DNA of 64,000 nucleotides from contig NZ_JAUEPL010000017.1 of the NCBI RefSeq assembly GCF_030406405.1, forward strand, positions 44,025 to 108,024. Direction: 5' to 3'. How positions within the stretch are numbered: the stretch's first letter is position 1; the number at the start of each line of letters is the position of its first letter. Below the pieces are notes generated by a model that saw only the letters and a list, made by a program, of their open reading frames with translations, did no database searches and was not told the origin of the DNA. This document shows, piece after piece, positions 53,177 through 64,000 of this stretch. Source of the stretch: Streptomyces ficellus (GTDB lineage: Bacteria; Actinomycetota; Actinomycetes; Streptomycetales; Streptomycetaceae). Position numbers and translations under genes: made by a program.

Positions 53177-54388
53177 TCAGTCCTCCAGTGCGGCGAGGCC
53201 GGGGAGCGTCTTGCCTTCGAGGTATTCGAGGCTCGCACCGCCGCCGGTCGAAATGTGGCCAAAAGCGTTCTCGTCGAAGCCCAGCGTGCGGACCGCGGCG
53301 GCCGAGTCGCCACCGCCGACGACGGTGAAGGCGTCACTGTCGACAAGCGCCTGGGCGATGGCACGGGTGCCACCGGCGTAGTCGGGGTGCTCGAAGACAC
53401 CGAGCGGACCGTTCCAGAAGATCGTCGCCGCGTCGGCGAGCTTGGACGCGTACAGCTCGCGGGTCCTCGGGCCGATGTCCAGGCCCTCCTTGTCGGAGGG
53501 GATCTTGTCGGCGTCGACGGTGACGTGGTCGGCGGGGGCCTTGGTCTTCAGGTCCGGGAACTCCGCGGCGGCCAGGATGTCGACCGGGAGGACCAGCTCG
53601 ACGCCGTTCTTCTCGGCGCGCTGCATGTACTCGGTCACGATCGGGACCTGGTCCTCCTGCAGGAGGGAGATGCCGACCTCGTACCCCTTGGCCTTGAGGA
53701 AGGTGTACGCCATGCCGCCGCCGATCAGCAGGCGGTCGGCCTTGTCGAGCAGCTGGTCGATCACGGCGAGCTTGTCGGAGACCTTCGCGCCGCCGAGCAC
53801 GACGACGTAAGGGCGCCGGACGTCCTCGGTGAGCTTCCTCAGGACGCCGACCTCGGTGGCGATCAGGTAACCGGCGTACTTGGGCATCAGGCGCGGCAGC
53901 TCCGCCACGGAGGCGTGCTGACGGTGCACGGCGCCGAAGCCGTCGCCGACGTACACGTCCGCGAAGGCGGCGAGGCGGGCGGCCAGTTCCGCGCGCTCGG
54001 CGGGGTCCTTGGAGGTCTCACCGGGGTGGAAGCGGAGGTTCTCCAGGACGGCGACCTGGCCGTTGTCCAGCCCTGCCACGGCCGCGTGGGCCTCGGAGCC
54101 GATGGTGTCCCCGGCGAAGGCGACCGGCCGGCCGAGGAGCTCGCCGAGCCGGGAGGCGGCGAAGCGCAGCGTGAACGCCGGGTCCGGGGCGCCCTTGGGG
54201 CGGCCGAGGTGCGAGGCCACGACGACCTTGGCACCGGCGGCGGTCAGCGCCTTGATGGTCGGCAGGACGGCGCGGATGCGGCCGTCGTCGGTGATGGTGG
54301 TGCCGTCCTGCGGCACGTTGAGGTCGGCGCGGACGAATACCCGCTTGCCTTCGACCCCTTGGCGGAGAAGATCGTCGATCGTCTTCAT
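53177..54388 (-). CDS. pgk: Phosphoglycerate kinase
   Basis: 403-aa two-domain kinase forming ATP and 3-phosphoglycerate. RVFVRADLNVPQDG is the N-domain signature, NLRFHPGE and GDGFGAVHRQHAS bind substrate, and the C-domain GGGDSAAAVR loop binds nucleotide. It lies 112 bp after gap; a large hairpin fills that gap. Confidence 0.96.
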   Translation of the reverse strand: MKTIDDLLRQGVEGKRVFVRADLNVPQDGTTITDDGRIRAVLPTIKALTAAGAKVVVASHLGRPKGAPDPAFTLRFAASRLGELLGRPVAFAGDTIGSEAHAAVAGLDNGQVAVLENLRFHPGETSKDPAERAELAARLAAFADVYVGDGFGAVHRQHASVAELPRLMPKYAGYLIATEVGVLRKLTEDVRRPYVVVLGGAKVSDKLAVIDQLLDKADRLLIGGGMAYTFLKAKGYEVGISLLQEDQVPIVTEYMQRAEKNGVELVLPVDILAAAEFPDLKTKAPADHVTVDADKIPSDKEGLDIGPRTRELYASKLADAATIFWNGPLGVFEHPDYAGGTRAIAQALVDSDAFTVVGGGDSAAAVRTLGFDENAFGHISTGGGASLEYLEGKTLPGLAALED

Positions 54389-54422
54389 CTGTCCTGTTTC
54401 TCCTTGAAGATCAACACAAGCG

Positions 54423-54464
54423 ACAGGGCTCGTACAGCGCGGCGTTGCGCTGCCCGAGCCCTGT
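54423..54464 (-). other. Long two-part hairpin between gap and pgk
   Basis: An outer 10-bp stem (54423-54432 with 54455-54464) and an inner 6-bp stem CAGCGC/GCGCTG around a 6-nt loop. No T-run follows. In the gap-pgk transcript it would sit 36 nt after the gap stop and could be a 3' stabilising element or processing site that raises gap over pgk mRNA. Confidence 0.65.
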
Positions 54465-54500
54465 GCTCACATCGAGGTGCCTGCCCTGTCGCTCAGTCGC

Positions 54501-55688
<1,188 letters not shown>

Positions 55689-58649
55689 TCAGCGGCGGAG
55701 GGCGGCGAGCGCCTTCCCGACCAGCCGCTTGCGCTCGGCGGCGCTGGGTACGTGCTCCAGTCCGAAGCCGAGCAGCACGGTGTCGCGGGTGGTCACGGCC
55801 GCCCGGGAGTGGTAGAGGGCGGGCGACCTGACCCAGTCGGCGGCGTTGCCGGGGCTGCCGGCCGGCGGGCCGGGGACGGACCAGGCGCCGAGGGAGGTCT
55901 CGAAGCCCTCGCTCTCCCGGACGGTGCCGCCGGTGACCAGCTTGGTGTCGTCGGCGAAGACGCCCGTCCCGCCGGTTCCGGGGTCGGAGATGTACGAGAC
56001 GGACAGCTCGACCCGCTTGCCCGCGTAGGCGCTCAGGTCGACGGCGACGGGCTGCCAGCCGCCCGATACGCCGGTGAAGGCGTGCCAGGCGCCGGTGGTG
56101 CCGGTGGCGGTGCAGCCACCGGAGCCGAGGGTCAGGTAGTGCGCGAGGAAGGGGTGCCCGGCGATGTAGTAGCCCTCGGCGCAGTCCGCCGGAACCTCGG
56201 TGGACGTGTGGCCGTTGGCATCCGGCAGGGTGGTCCAGTCGTCGTCGCCCACGGTGTGCGCCTCGACGACCACGTTGTCGTAGCCGGGCTCGGTGTCGTG
56301 GCTGAGCCGGAAGTGGAGCGTGGGCTTGGCCGCGGCGTCCGTGCCGGTCAGGTCGACGGTCCGGGTGAGCCGCATCCAGGCGTTGTCGACGTGGCGGGCG
56401 GCGGCGAAGGACGAGCCCTCGTACGGCTCGAAGGGGGTGCGTACACCGGGGTAGTCACCGGCGGGCGCGCTGCGGAACTGCGGGAACCGCTTCGGGTCGA
56501 GGGTGTCGGAGGTGACGGTGTAGGCGCCGGCGCCGTCGAGCGGGTTGCCCGGCGCGTCACCGAGGGCCGCGTTCGTACCGGCGAAGGGGCCGACGCCCCG
56601 GAAGGAGCCGGGCGAGCGCATTCCGGCGCGCTGGTAGGCGCCGAGGTAGTACTGGGCGAAGTCGTTGGAGTCGGCGCGTCCGATGTCCACCGGGCCGCCG
56701 GAGTTCTCGCCCGCGTTGATCAGCTTGCCGCCCTCGTTGAGGTAGTCGCGCACCGCGAGCATGGTGGCGCCGGCGGGCCGGTCGGCGCCGGTGTACCAGA
56801 CGACGCTTTCGAAGTGGCCGAGCACGCCCAGTGGGTGCGGGGCGCCCTTGACGGCGACGTCCCAGACCGCTGCCTTGCGTCCGTTGTCGGCGAGCGCCCT
56901 GGTGTACGCGGCCGTATGGCGGGCCGGCGTGGTGCCGCCCTCGTCGGCGAGGACGAGTGTGTCGCCGCGCGGCCGTTCCGCGATGGTGTACGTGAACGGG
57001 GTGGACGCCACGCGCTTGCCGTCGCGGGTGCGGGCGGTGAACCAGACCTCGACCGTGTCGCCCGGCTCGCCGTCCTGGACCTCGGCCCGGTACTCGTCGT
57101 AGTAGAGGTTGTCCTCGCCTCCGTAGGTCTCGCCGCCCTCCCAGGCTTCGAGGCGCTGGTCGTGCGTACGTCCGCCGTTGACGCGGTACTTGAGCTCCTT
57201 GTCCCGCAGGGACTTGCGGGCGGTGACGGCGACTTCCTGGTCGTCGCCGTCGTACGCGTAAGAGGTGGTGAAGGTGTCGGGGACGAAGGGGGGCGCGTCG
57301 GCGCCGACCGGGGAGACCGGGTTGTCGGGGCGGGCGGCGGACTCGGCGACGGCGAGCGCGAACGGGATGTTCTTGGCGAACTCCTGCTGGATCAGCTTCT
57401 CGTCGTCGGGGAAGGTGAAGATGGAGGCGCAGTCGGCCGGTTCCCAGGCGTCATTGGGGTCGACGCGGGAGGCGGTGGCGCAGGTGGACATCTCCGGGGT
57501 GAACATCTGCATGCCGTTGACGTTGGCCGCGTGCCCGTCGGATTCGCCGTTGGTGGTGTAGAGCTCGGAGGAGACCTGTGGGCGGTAGCCGGGGACGGCG
57601 GGTTCGGCCGGGGTGCCGGCCAGGGCCTTGAGGGCGACGTCGTCCGGGGTGTCGGTGGCGACCTGCCAGCCGACGCCGTACAGGATGAGCTGGGCGGCGG
57701 AGTGGTAGTTGATGCCGTACTGGAAGCCGATGCGCTTCTGGAAGGCGTCGAGCGCCCTGGTCTCCGGCTCGGACATCGGGCCGGTGCCGCGGTAGGTCTC
57801 GTCGGCGGGGTCGGGTGACGAACCCTCGTTGTCGTAGCCCCACTTGTACGAGAAGTTGCGGTTGAGGTCGACGCCGTCGCCCGGGGCGATCTTCCCGTCG
57901 CCGTTGTTGTCGCGCAGGTTCTTGCGCCACTGGCGGTTGGCGGGGTCGGCGTGGGTGAAGTCGTAGCCGTCCGGGTTGGCCGAGAGCACGAACCACAGTT
58001 CGGTGGTGTCGACGATCCTCGTGAGGCGCGGGTCCTTGCCGTAGCCGGCGAGGTAGTGGTGGAGCAGGCGCCGGGTCATTTCCGGGGTGATCCACTCGCG
58101 GGCGTGCTGGTTGGAGAGGTACAGGGTGGCGGGTTTGGCGCCGTCCTTGTACTTCTTGGCGCCCTTGCTCAGTTTGAGGGCGAGGATGTCCTGGCCCTTG
58201 AGGGTCTTGCCGATGCTGATGACCTTGGTGAGGCCCGGGTGGGCCCGCGCGGTCGCCAGGATCTCCCGCTTGAGCCCGTTGTCGCCGCCGTACGGGCGGA
58301 AGACGCCGTCTCCCGCGGCCGTGACGCGCTTGTCGGCGGTGGCCGTGAGGGTGTGCTCTCTGATGCCCACACCCTTGGCGCGCAGCGCCTCCGCCTGCCG
58401 CTCGGTGAGGTACAACTCGATGGTGGCGGTGCCCTTTTCGGGCACCTGTTCGCTCAGCTCATGACCGTCGGTGCCGGCTTCGAGGAGCAGGGGTACCTGT
58501 TCCTTGCTCACCTGGGCGTGCCATACGGAGAGGCTGTCGCCGTCTCCGGTGCTCGCACCGGGCCGCTCCGCCCCGGCGACGGGTGCCGCCGCCAGTCCGG
58601 CCACCAGCAGTGAAGCCGCGGCGAGGATCGATCTCGCGCTGCGTCTCAT
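55689..58649 (-). CDS. Large secreted M14 zinc carboxypeptidase
   Basis: 986-aa exoprotease. A signal peptide (about 1-28, APVAGA) and a prodomain-like region (to about 105, including a LYLTERQAEALRAKGVGI segment) lead into the M14 catalytic domain (about 108-440). Zinc ligands H182 and E185 are in NQHAREW, the third His in NYHSAAQ, and the catalytic Glu is probably in FTPEMST. The C-terminal half (about 450-986) has beta-sandwich modules and a class I amidotransferase-like segment (DTLVLADEGGTTPARH) similar to immune-inhibitor-A-associated domains. ATG 58649 follows a G-rich ribosome site. Likely extracellular protein degradation. Confidence 0.87.
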   Translation of the reverse strand: MRRSARSILAAASLLVAGLAAAPVAGAERPGASTGDGDSLSVWHAQVSKEQVPLLLEAGTDGHELSEQVPEKGTATIELYLTERQAEALRAKGVGIREHTLTATADKRVTAAGDGVFRPYGGDNGLKREILATARAHPGLTKVISIGKTLKGQDILALKLSKGAKKYKDGAKPATLYLSNQHAREWITPEMTRRLLHHYLAGYGKDPRLTRIVDTTELWFVLSANPDGYDFTHADPANRQWRKNLRDNNGDGKIAPGDGVDLNRNFSYKWGYDNEGSSPDPADETYRGTGPMSEPETRALDAFQKRIGFQYGINYHSAAQLILYGVGWQVATDTPDDVALKALAGTPAEPAVPGYRPQVSSELYTTNGESDGHAANVNGMQMFTPEMSTCATASRVDPNDAWEPADCASIFTFPDDEKLIQQEFAKNIPFALAVAESAARPDNPVSPVGADAPPFVPDTFTTSYAYDGDDQEVAVTARKSLRDKELKYRVNGGRTHDQRLEAWEGGETYGGEDNLYYDEYRAEVQDGEPGDTVEVWFTARTRDGKRVASTPFTYTIAERPRGDTLVLADEGGTTPARHTAAYTRALADNGRKAAVWDVAVKGAPHPLGVLGHFESVVWYTGADRPAGATMLAVRDYLNEGGKLINAGENSGGPVDIGRADSNDFAQYYLGAYQRAGMRSPGSFRGVGPFAGTNAALGDAPGNPLDGAGAYTVTSDTLDPKRFPQFRSAPAGDYPGVRTPFEPYEGSSFAAARHVDNAWMRLTRTVDLTGTDAAAKPTLHFRLSHDTEPGYDNVVVEAHTVGDDDWTTLPDANGHTSTEVPADCAEGYYIAGHPFLAHYLTLGSGGCTATGTTGAWHAFTGVSGGWQPVAVDLSAYAGKRVELSVSYISDPGTGGTGVFADDTKLVTGGTVRESEGFETSLGAWSVPGPPAGSPGNAADWVRSPALYHSRAAVTTRDTVLLGFGLEHVPSAAERKRLVGKALAALRR

Positions 58650-58707
58650 AAGCCCCCCTGACTGTTGTCTGCCACGAAAGTGGACAGGCGCCAGGCTCAT
58701 GACTCTC

Positions 58708-58721
58708 CATGATCATGTCAA
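58708..58721 (-). promoter_or_regulatory. TTGACA box overlapped by CATGATCATG palindrome
   Basis: On the minus strand TTGACA (58716-58721) overlaps the perfect 10-bp palindrome CATGATCATG (58708-58717), about 67 bp before the carboxypeptidase start. A good -10 was not found, so promoter assignment is tentative. Confidence 0.35.
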
Positions 58722-58760
58722 TACCGCGGGCAGGGAACCCGGCCGGTTGCCGCGACCGGT

Positions 58761-58791
58761 GCTGCCGGCGCCCTTCGGGGACGCCGGCAGC
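58761..58791 (-). terminator. Terminator of the uvrC-rapZ-yvcK-whiA operon
   Basis: GCTGCCGGCG (58761-58770) pairs exactly with CGCCGGCAGC (58782-58791); the 11-nt loop can itself pair CCC with GGG. It lies 26 bp after the whiA stop. Confidence 0.8.
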
Positions 58792-58817
58792 GGTGGACAG
58801 GGGGCGGGGGCTTGGCG

Positions 58818-59807
58818 TCAGCCGACGAGGCCGTCGGCCATCTCCTCCGTCAGGTTGCACTCCGTGCCCGGGATGCCCAGGTCCTGGGCCCGCTTGTCGG
58901 CCATCGCCAGAAGCCGGCGGATGCGGCCGGCGACCGCGTCCTTGGTGAGCGGCGGGTCGGCCAGCGCGCCCAGCTCCTCCAGCGACGCCTGCTTGTGCTC
59001 CATGCGCAGCCGCCCGGCCGCCGCCAGGTGCTCGGGCACCTCCTCGCCGAGGATCTCCAGCGCGCGCTGCACCCGGGCGCCGGCCGCGACCGCGGCGCGG
59101 GCCGAGCGGCGCAGGTTGGCGTCGTCGAAGTTGGCCAGGCGGTTGGCGGTGGCGCGGACCTCGCGGCGCATCCGCCGCTCCTCCCAGGCCAGCACCGAGT
59201 CGTGTGCGCCGAGCCGGGTCAGCAGGGCGCCGATCGCGTCGCCGTCCCGTACCACCACGCGGTCCACGCCCCGTACCTCACGGGCCTTCGCGGGGATCGA
59301 CAGCCGCCGGGCCGCGCCGACCAGCGCGAGCGCGGCCTCCGGGCCCGGGCAGGTGACCTCCAGCGACGAGGAGCGGCCGGGCTCGGTCAGCGAGCCGTGC
59401 GCCAGGAAGGCGCCGCGCCAGGCCGCCTCCGCGTCACAGGTGGCACCGGAGACGACCTGCGGCGGCAGGCCCCGGATAGGGCGGCCGCGGCCGTCGACCA
59501 GACCGGTCTGGCGGGCCAGCTGGTCGCCGCCGGCCACCACACGTACGACGAAGCGGGAGCCGCGCCGCAGCCCGCCCGGGGCCATCACGATCAGCTCGGA
59601 GTTGTGGCCGAAGATCTCCGCGATGTCCCGCTTGAGGCGGCGGGCCGCCATCGCGGTGTCCAGCTCCGCCTCGATCACGATCCGCCCGCTGACCAGGTGC
59701 AGTCCGCCCGCGAACCGCAGGATCGACGAGACCTCCGCCTTTCTGCAGCAGGTCCGGGTGACGGGGAGCCGGGAGATTTCGTCCTTCACCGCTGCCGTCA
59801 TCGCCAT
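58818..59807 (-). CDS. whiA: Sporulation/cell-division regulator WhiA
   Basis: 329-aa transcription factor that in Streptomyces acts with WhiB to control sporulation septation. The N-terminal two-thirds resemble a LAGLIDADG homing-endonuclease fold without nuclease motifs ([17 protein letters not shown] and [12 protein letters not shown]), and the C-terminus is a helix-turn-helix ([20 protein letters not shown]). ATG 59807 gives the usual [10 protein letters not shown] start; ATG 59801 would overlap the yvcK stop by ATGA. Confidence 0.95.
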   Translation of the reverse strand: MAMTAAVKDEISRLPVTRTCCRKAEVSSILRFAGGLHLVSGRIVIEAELDTAMAARRLKRDIAEIFGHNSELIVMAPGGLRRGSRFVVRVVAGGDQLARQTGLVDGRGRPIRGLPPQVVSGATCDAEAAWRGAFLAHGSLTEPGRSSSLEVTCPGPEAALALVGAARRLSIPAKAREVRGVDRVVVRDGDAIGALLTRLGAHDSVLAWEERRMRREVRATANRLANFDDANLRRSARAAVAAGARVQRALEILGEEVPEHLAAAGRLRMEHKQASLEELGALADPPLTKDAVAGRIRRLLAMADKRAQDLGIPGTECNLTEEMADGLVG

Positions 59808-60820
59808 GGGCCGATCCTTCCATGCATCCGAAAAATACGGTCGTACGCGGCGGCCAGCAGCTCCGGGTCGTGCTTCGGAGAGCCGTCCTTCCTGGCCACC
59901 GGGGCAAACTCGACCGCGGCACCGAGACGCTTGGCGGCGTCCGCGAGTGATTCACGGTCCGGCACCGCGGCTTCGTCGGCCAGCACCACGTCCAGGGCGA
60001 GTTTAGGGGCGTGTCGTCCCAAAACCTCCAAATGACGCTGCGGAGAGAAGCCTTCCGTTTCTCCCGGCTGCGGCGCGAGGTTCAGCGACAGGACGCGGCG
60101 GGCCTTCGTCTCGACGAGGGCCTCCAGCAGCTCGGGCACCAGCAGATGCGGGATCACCGAGGAGAACCAGGAGCCGGGGCCGAGCACCACCCAGTCCGCG
60201 TCGAGCACGGCGGCGACCGCCTCGGGCACGGCGGGCGGGTCGTTCGGCACGAGGTGCACCGACTGCACCTCGCCCGGGGTCAGCGCCACGGTCGCCTGGC
60301 CGCGGACGGTGTCCACCTCGTCCGGGCGCTCGGGGTCATGGCCCTTGACCAGCGCCTGGAGCTCCAGCGGCACGGCCGACATGGGCAGCACCCGGCCGTG
60401 CGCGCCCAGCAGCTTGCCGACCAGGTCCAGGGCCTGGACGTGGTCGCCGAGCTGCTCCCACAGGGCGACGATCAGCAGGTTGCCGACCGCGTGCTCGTGC
60501 AGGTCGCCCCTGGACTGGAAACGGTGCTGGATGACGCGGGACCAGGTCTGGCCCCAGTCGTCATCGCCGCACAGCGCCGCCAGGGCCTTGCGCAGGTCCC
60601 CGGGCGGCAGCACGCCCAGCTCCTCCCGGAGCCGGCCGCTGGATCCGCCGTCGTCGGCGACCGTGACCACGGCGGTCAGGTCGCCGGTGATGCGGCGCAG
60701 CGCGGTGAGGGACGCGGACAGGCCCATGCCGCCGCCGAGGGCGACGACCTTGGGCTGGGCTCCGCGTCTGCGGAGCGTACGAACGGAAAGGGACCTCGTA
60801 CGCCGGCGGTACTGCTTCAC
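59798..60820 (-). CDS. yvcK: Gluconeogenesis factor YvcK/CofD-like protein
   Basis: 340-aa protein of the 2-phospho-lactate transferase-like fold that binds UDP-sugars and supports cell-wall synthesis during gluconeogenic growth. [11 protein letters not shown] is the Rossmann loop, [13 protein letters not shown] and [13 protein letters not shown] the family signatures. GTG 60820 overlaps the rapZ stop by GTGA (60817-60820). Acts at the divisome/envelope level in Gram-positives; the exact activity is unresolved. Confidence 0.94.
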   Translation of the reverse strand: MKQYRRRTRSLSVRTLRRRGAQPKVVALGGGMGLSASLTALRRITGDLTAVVTVADDGGSSGRLREELGVLPPGDLRKALAALCGDDDWGQTWSRVIQHRFQSRGDLHEHAVGNLLIVALWEQLGDHVQALDLVGKLLGAHGRVLPMSAVPLELQALVKGHDPERPDEVDTVRGQATVALTPGEVQSVHLVPNDPPAVPEAVAAVLDADWVVLGPGSWFSSVIPHLLVPELLEALVETKARRVLSLNLAPQPGETEGFSPQRHLEVLGRHAPKLALDVVLADEAAVPDRESLADAAKRLGAAVEFAPVARKDGSPKHDPELLAAAYDRIFRMHGRIGPWR

Positions 60821-61770
60821 TCGCGCCCCATGTCCCGGTGCACGACGACGGTCTCGACCCCTTCGGACGCGAGCCGGGCGGCGAGCTTCTCGGACATGGC
60901 GACGGAACGGTGCTTGCCGCCCGTGCAGCCGACCGCGACCGTGACGTACCGCTTGCCCTCGCGGCGGTAGCCGGCGGAGATCAGCTGGAGCAGCTCGGTG
61001 TACCGGTCGAGGAACTCCTTGGCGCCGGGCTGGTTGAAGACGTAGCCCGACACCTCCTCGTTGAGCCCGGTGAACGGGCGCAGCTCCGGCACCCAGTGCG
61101 GGTTGGGCAGGAAGCGGCAGTCCACGACCAGGTCGGCGTCGACCGGCAGGCCGTACTTGTAGCCGAAGGACATGACCGTGGCGCGCAGCTCCGGCTCCTC
61201 GTCGCCGGCGAACTGGGCGTCCATCTTGGCGCGCAGCTCGTGGACGTTGAGGCTGGAGGTGTCGATCACCAGGTCCGCGTCGCCGCGCAGCTCGCGCAGC
61301 AGGTCGCGCTCGGCCGCGATACCGTCCACGATCCGGCCGTCGCCCTGGAGCGGGTGCGGACGGCGCACCGACTCGAAACGGCGGACCAGGGCGTCGTCGG
61401 ACGACTCCAGGAAGACGATCCGGCGGGTGACCTGCTTGGCGTCGAGGTCCGCGAGGGACTCCCGCAGGCTCTCGAAGAACTGGCGGCCACGTACGTCGAC
61501 CACGACGGCGATGCGCGCCACATTGCCCTGCGAGCGGGCGCCGAGCTCCACCATGGTGGGGATCAGCGCGGGCGGCAGGTTGTCCACGACGAACCAGCCG
61601 AGGTCCTCCAGGCACTTGGCGGCGGTGCTGCGGCCGGCGCCGGACATGCCGGAGATGATCACCAGCTCGGGGATGGCCGCTTCGGCGGCCTCGCCAGGCT
61701 CGATCGTCGTGCCCGTACTCACGTCTGCTGCTCCGTCTTCTCGGTCCGCTGCCGGGTCGTGCTCAGTCAT
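60817..61770 (-). CDS. rapZ: RNase adapter / nucleotide-binding protein RapZ
   Basis: 317-aa P-loop protein. [11 protein letters not shown] is the Walker [12 protein letters not shown] near the middle and a C-terminal [13 protein letters not shown] carry the family domain. In E. coli RapZ guides RNase E to GlmZ and senses glucosamine-6-phosphate; in actinobacteria the role is less clear. ATG 61770 overlaps the uvrC stop by ATGA (61767-61770); an in-frame upstream ATG (61788) is less likely. Confidence 0.94.
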   Translation of the reverse strand: MTEHDPAADREDGAADVSTGTTIEPGEAAEAAIPELVIISGMSGAGRSTAAKCLEDLGWFVVDNLPPALIPTMVELGARSQGNVARIAVVVDVRGRQFFESLRESLADLDAKQVTRRIVFLESSDDALVRRFESVRRPHPLQGDGRIVDGIAAERDLLRELRGDADLVIDTSSLNVHELRAKMDAQFAGDEEPELRATVMSFGYKYGLPVDADLVVDCRFLPNPHWVPELRPFTGLNEEVSGYVFNQPGAKEFLDRYTELLQLISAGYRREGKRYVTVAVGCTGGKHRSVAMSEKLAARLASEGVETVVVHRDMGRE

Positions 61771-63785
61771 GACTGTTCGCCCGTCCATCGCTGTGTTCCC
61801 CCGTCGTCCTCTTCAATGATCTCTCCTGTCGCCGTGTTCACGGCGGGAGCGGTGGCCGGGACCGCCTGGGCCAGGGCCACGGCCACGGCTTCGGCGGTCT
61901 TCCGGCCGAGGCCCGGCACCTCGCAGATCTGCTCGATGGTGGCCTGCCGCAGCCGCTTCACCGAGCCGAAATGCTTGATCAGGGCCTGTTTGCGGGTGTC
62001 CCCGAGGCCGGGGACCGCGTCCAGCGGGCTGGTGCGTATCCGCTTGTGGCGCTTGGTGCGCTGGTACCGGATCGCGAAATCGTGAGCCGTGTCACGGACC
62101 CGCTGGAGGAGGTACAGGCCCTCGCTGGAGCGGGGCAGCACGACGGGGTCGTCGTCGCCGGGCAGCCAGACCTCTTCCAGGCGCTTGGCGAGACCGCAGA
62201 CCGCGACGTCGTCGATGCCCAGCTCGTCCAGGGCCCGCTGAGCGGCGGCGACCTGCGGGCGGCCGCCGTCGACCACGACGAGCTGCGGCGGATAGGCGAA
62301 CTTCTTCGGCCTGCCGTCGTCCTCCGGCAGGTCCGCCGGGACCTCACCGCCCTCGCCGTCCTCGGCCACCCATTCGCCGGTCTTCTCCTTCTCCGCGAGG
62401 TACCGCCTGAAGCGGCGGGTGATCACCTCGTGCATGGAGCGGACGTCGTCCTGGCCCTCGAAGCCCTTGATCTGGAAGCGGCGGTACTCGCTCTTGCGGG
62501 GCAGGCCGTCCTCGAAGACGACCATGGAGGCGACGACGTCCTCGCCCTGGAGGTGGGAGATGTCGAAGCACTCGATGCGCAGGGGAGCCGTGTCCAGGCC
62601 GAGGGCCTCGGCGATCTCCTCCAGCGCCCGGGAGCGGGTGGTCAGGTCGCTGGCGCGCTTGGTCTTGTGCAGGACGAGGGCCTGCTGGGCGTTGCGCCCG
62701 ACCGTCTCCATCAGCGCCTTCTTGTCGCCGCGCTGCGGGATGCGCAGCGAGACGTTCGACCCGCGGCGGTCGCTGAGCCACTGCGTGATGGCGTCCAGGT
62801 CCTCGGGGAGGGCGGGGACGAGCACCTCCTTGGGGACGGCGTCGCCGCTCTCCTCGCCGTACAGCTGCTGGAGCGCGTGCTCGACGAGCCCGGCCGTGTC
62901 CACGGCCTCGACCTTGTCGGTGACCCAGCCGCGCTGGCCGCGCACCCGGCCGCCGCGGACGTGGAAGATCTGCACGGCGGCTTCCAGCTCGTCCTCGGCC
63001 ACGGCGATCAGGTCGGCGTCGGTGGCGTCGGCGAGGACGACGGCGCTCTTCTCCATGGCCCGCTTCAGGGCCTCTATGTCGTCGCGGAGCCGGGCGGCCT
63101 TCTCGTACTCCATGTCCTCGGCCGCCACCATCATGTCCTTCTCCAGGCGGCGGATGTACGTGCCGGTGCGGCCGGCCATGAAGTCGCAGAACTCCTCCGC
63201 CAGTTCGCGGTGCTCCTCGGGGCTGACCCGGCCCACGCACGGCGCCGCGCACTTGTCGATGTACCCCAGGAGGCAGGGGCGGCCGGTGCGCTCGGCGTTC
63301 TTGAACACCCCGGCCGAGCACGTACGTACGGGAAAGACGCGCAGCAGCAGGTCGACCGTGTCGCGGATGGCCCAGGCGTGGCTGTACGGACCGAAGTACC
63401 GCACGCCCTTCTTCTTCTGGCCCCGCATGACCTGCACCCGCGGGAATTCCTCATTGAGGGTGACGGCCAGATACGGATAGCTCTTGTCGTCGCGGTACTT
63501 GACGTTGAACCGGGGGTCGAACTCCTTGATCCACGAGTACTCCAGCTGGAGCGCCTCGACCTCGGTGGAGACGACGGTCCACTCGACGGAGGCGGCGGTC
63601 GTGACCATCGTGCGCGTGCGCGGGTGCAGGCCCGCCAGGTCCTGGAAGTAGCTGGCGAGCCGCTGGCGCAGGGACTTCGCCTTCCCGACGTAGATCACCC
63701 GGCGGTGCTCGTCACGGAATTTGTAGACCCCCGGCGAGTCGGGGATCTGTCCCGGCTTGGGGCGGTAGCTGGAGGGGTCTGCCAT
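61767..63785 (-). CDS. uvrC: Excinuclease ABC subunit C
   Basis: 672-aa nucleotide-excision-repair nuclease making both incisions around a UvrB-marked lesion. The GIY-YIG domain (about 14-95) shows GVYKF and [13 protein letters not shown]; a UVR motif (about 205-240) binds UvrB; the RNase H-like C-nuclease (about 375-560) includes [12 protein letters not shown] and VVVDGGRPQ; tandem helix-hairpin-helix motifs close the protein ([31 protein letters not shown]). First gene of the operon seen here. Confidence 0.96.
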   Translation of the reverse strand: MADPSSYRPKPGQIPDSPGVYKFRDEHRRVIYVGKAKSLRQRLASYFQDLAGLHPRTRTMVTTAASVEWTVVSTEVEALQLEYSWIKEFDPRFNVKYRDDKSYPYLAVTLNEEFPRVQVMRGQKKKGVRYFGPYSHAWAIRDTVDLLLRVFPVRTCSAGVFKNAERTGRPCLLGYIDKCAAPCVGRVSPEEHRELAEEFCDFMAGRTGTYIRRLEKDMMVAAEDMEYEKAARLRDDIEALKRAMEKSAVVLADATDADLIAVAEDELEAAVQIFHVRGGRVRGQRGWVTDKVEAVDTAGLVEHALQQLYGEESGDAVPKEVLVPALPEDLDAITQWLSDRRGSNVSLRIPQRGDKKALMETVGRNAQQALVLHKTKRASDLTTRSRALEEIAEALGLDTAPLRIECFDISHLQGEDVVASMVVFEDGLPRKSEYRRFQIKGFEGQDDVRSMHEVITRRFRRYLAEKEKTGEWVAEDGEGGEVPADLPEDDGRPKKFAYPPQLVVVDGGRPQVAAAQRALDELGIDDVAVCGLAKRLEEVWLPGDDDPVVLPRSSEGLYLLQRVRDTAHDFAIRYQRTKRHKRIRTSPLDAVPGLGDTRKQALIKHFGSVKRLRQATIEQICEVPGLGRKTAEAVAVALAQAVPATAPAVNTATGEIIEEDDGGTQRWTGEQS

Positions 63786-63857
63786 GCCTCACACCCTACT
63801 TGCGCCCGCTGACATCGCGGGCGTCCGCAGGACGTCCGCGGACGGCCCGTGGAACGT

Positions 63858-63896
63858 CCGCGGAGGGCCTCCGGTGGGGGCGGAGGCCCTCCGCGG
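63858..63896. terminator. 15-bp perfect hairpin upstream of uvrC
   Basis: Stem 63858-63872 pairs exactly with 63882-63896 around a 9-nt loop, 73 bp before the uvrC start. It probably terminates a minus-strand gene to the right of the window, so uvrC would have its own promoter in the remaining gap. Confidence 0.6.
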
Positions 63897-63950
63897 GGTG
63901 GAGCGCCGGCGTCCCGTGCCGCCCGGCGCGAGGTGCGGCGGCGGAGGCGG

Positions 63951-64000
63951 GCGGCACGGGGTCCGGCGGCACGGGGTCCGGCGGCTCGGGGCCCGGCGGG
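63951..64000. repeat. 15-bp tandem repeats at the window edge
   Basis: GCGGCACGGGGTCCG occurs exactly at 63951-63965 and 63966-63980, with a diverged copy at 63981-63995, and continues past the window end. Read on the minus strand in one frame it gives a PPDPV-type repeat. Confidence 0.65.

Overview
The window is typical high-GC actinobacterial chromosome and almost certainly Streptomyces. Evidence: strong G/C third-position bias, many GTG and TTG starts, four-base ATGA/GTGA gene overlaps, and actinobacterial markers (whiA, rbpA, opcA, sufR, Actinobacterial holin-X/DUF3618/DUF4235 genes). No rRNA, tRNA, CRISPR array, transposase or integrase was recognised.

Region 1 (about 38-17,661) is a pectin-utilisation locus. 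On the minus strand a tight gene train runs from two ABC permeases (10,944) through a Gfo/Idh oxidoreductase, a DUF6807 protein, a GH43 glycosidase, a pectate lyase-pectin methylesterase fusion, the sugar-binding lipoprotein, an SGNH acetylesterase and a second pectate lyase. Upstream lies a translationally coupled set of GntR/FCD regulator, DHDPS-family lyase and IlvD/Edd dehydratase. A divergent pair follows: 5-dehydro-4-deoxyglucarate dehydratase plus an unrecognised TIM-barrel-like protein on one side, uronate dehydrogenase on the other. Together they suggest de-esterification and cleavage of pectin, uptake of products (no ATPase gene in the window), and oxidative catabolism of galacturonate, probably with a pentonate branch, towards 2-oxoglutarate.

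Region 2 (about 17.7-24.4 kb) holds a double TerD protein, an acidic protein of unknown function, a secreted endonuclease/exonuclease/phosphatase protein with a PHO-box-like element, a three-gene envelope/stress cluster (holin-X, DUF3618, DUF4235) with a sigma-B-like promoter, a small secreted protein and two gene remnants.

Region 3 (24.4-39.2 kb) is conserved core: dapD; a membrane protein; the SUF iron-sulfur operon sufR-sufB-sufD-Rieske-sufC-sufS-sufU-DUF59; a divergent ABC transporter with heme A synthase; an amidohydrolase; a small protein; and heme O synthase (ctaB).

Region 4 (39.5-55.5 kb) is central carbon metabolism: tkt-tal-zwf-opcA-pgl, then on the opposite strand pgi, two PH-domain membrane proteins, an MFS transporter, rbpA, secG, tpiA, pgk and gap. 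Region 5 (55.7-64 kb) has a large secreted M14 carboxypeptidase and the overlapping operon uvrC-rapZ-yvcK-whiA. From memory, the order SUF / ABC-ctaA / ctaB / tkt-tal-zwf-opcA-pgl / secG-tpi-pgk-gap / whiA-yvcK-rapZ-uvrC also occurs in Mycobacterium, so regions 3-5 look like ancestral actinobacterial backbone and regions 1-2 the more variable part.

The most interesting non-gene signals are: matched divergent promoters with an overlapping palindrome between the uronate dehydrogenase and dehydratase genes; a nested operator-like cluster before the GntR gene; a 31-codon micro-ORF that bridges an ABC ATPase and permease through two ATGA overlaps; a SufR-type operator lying on an apparently leaderless start; and a 15-bp coding minisatellite in opcA.
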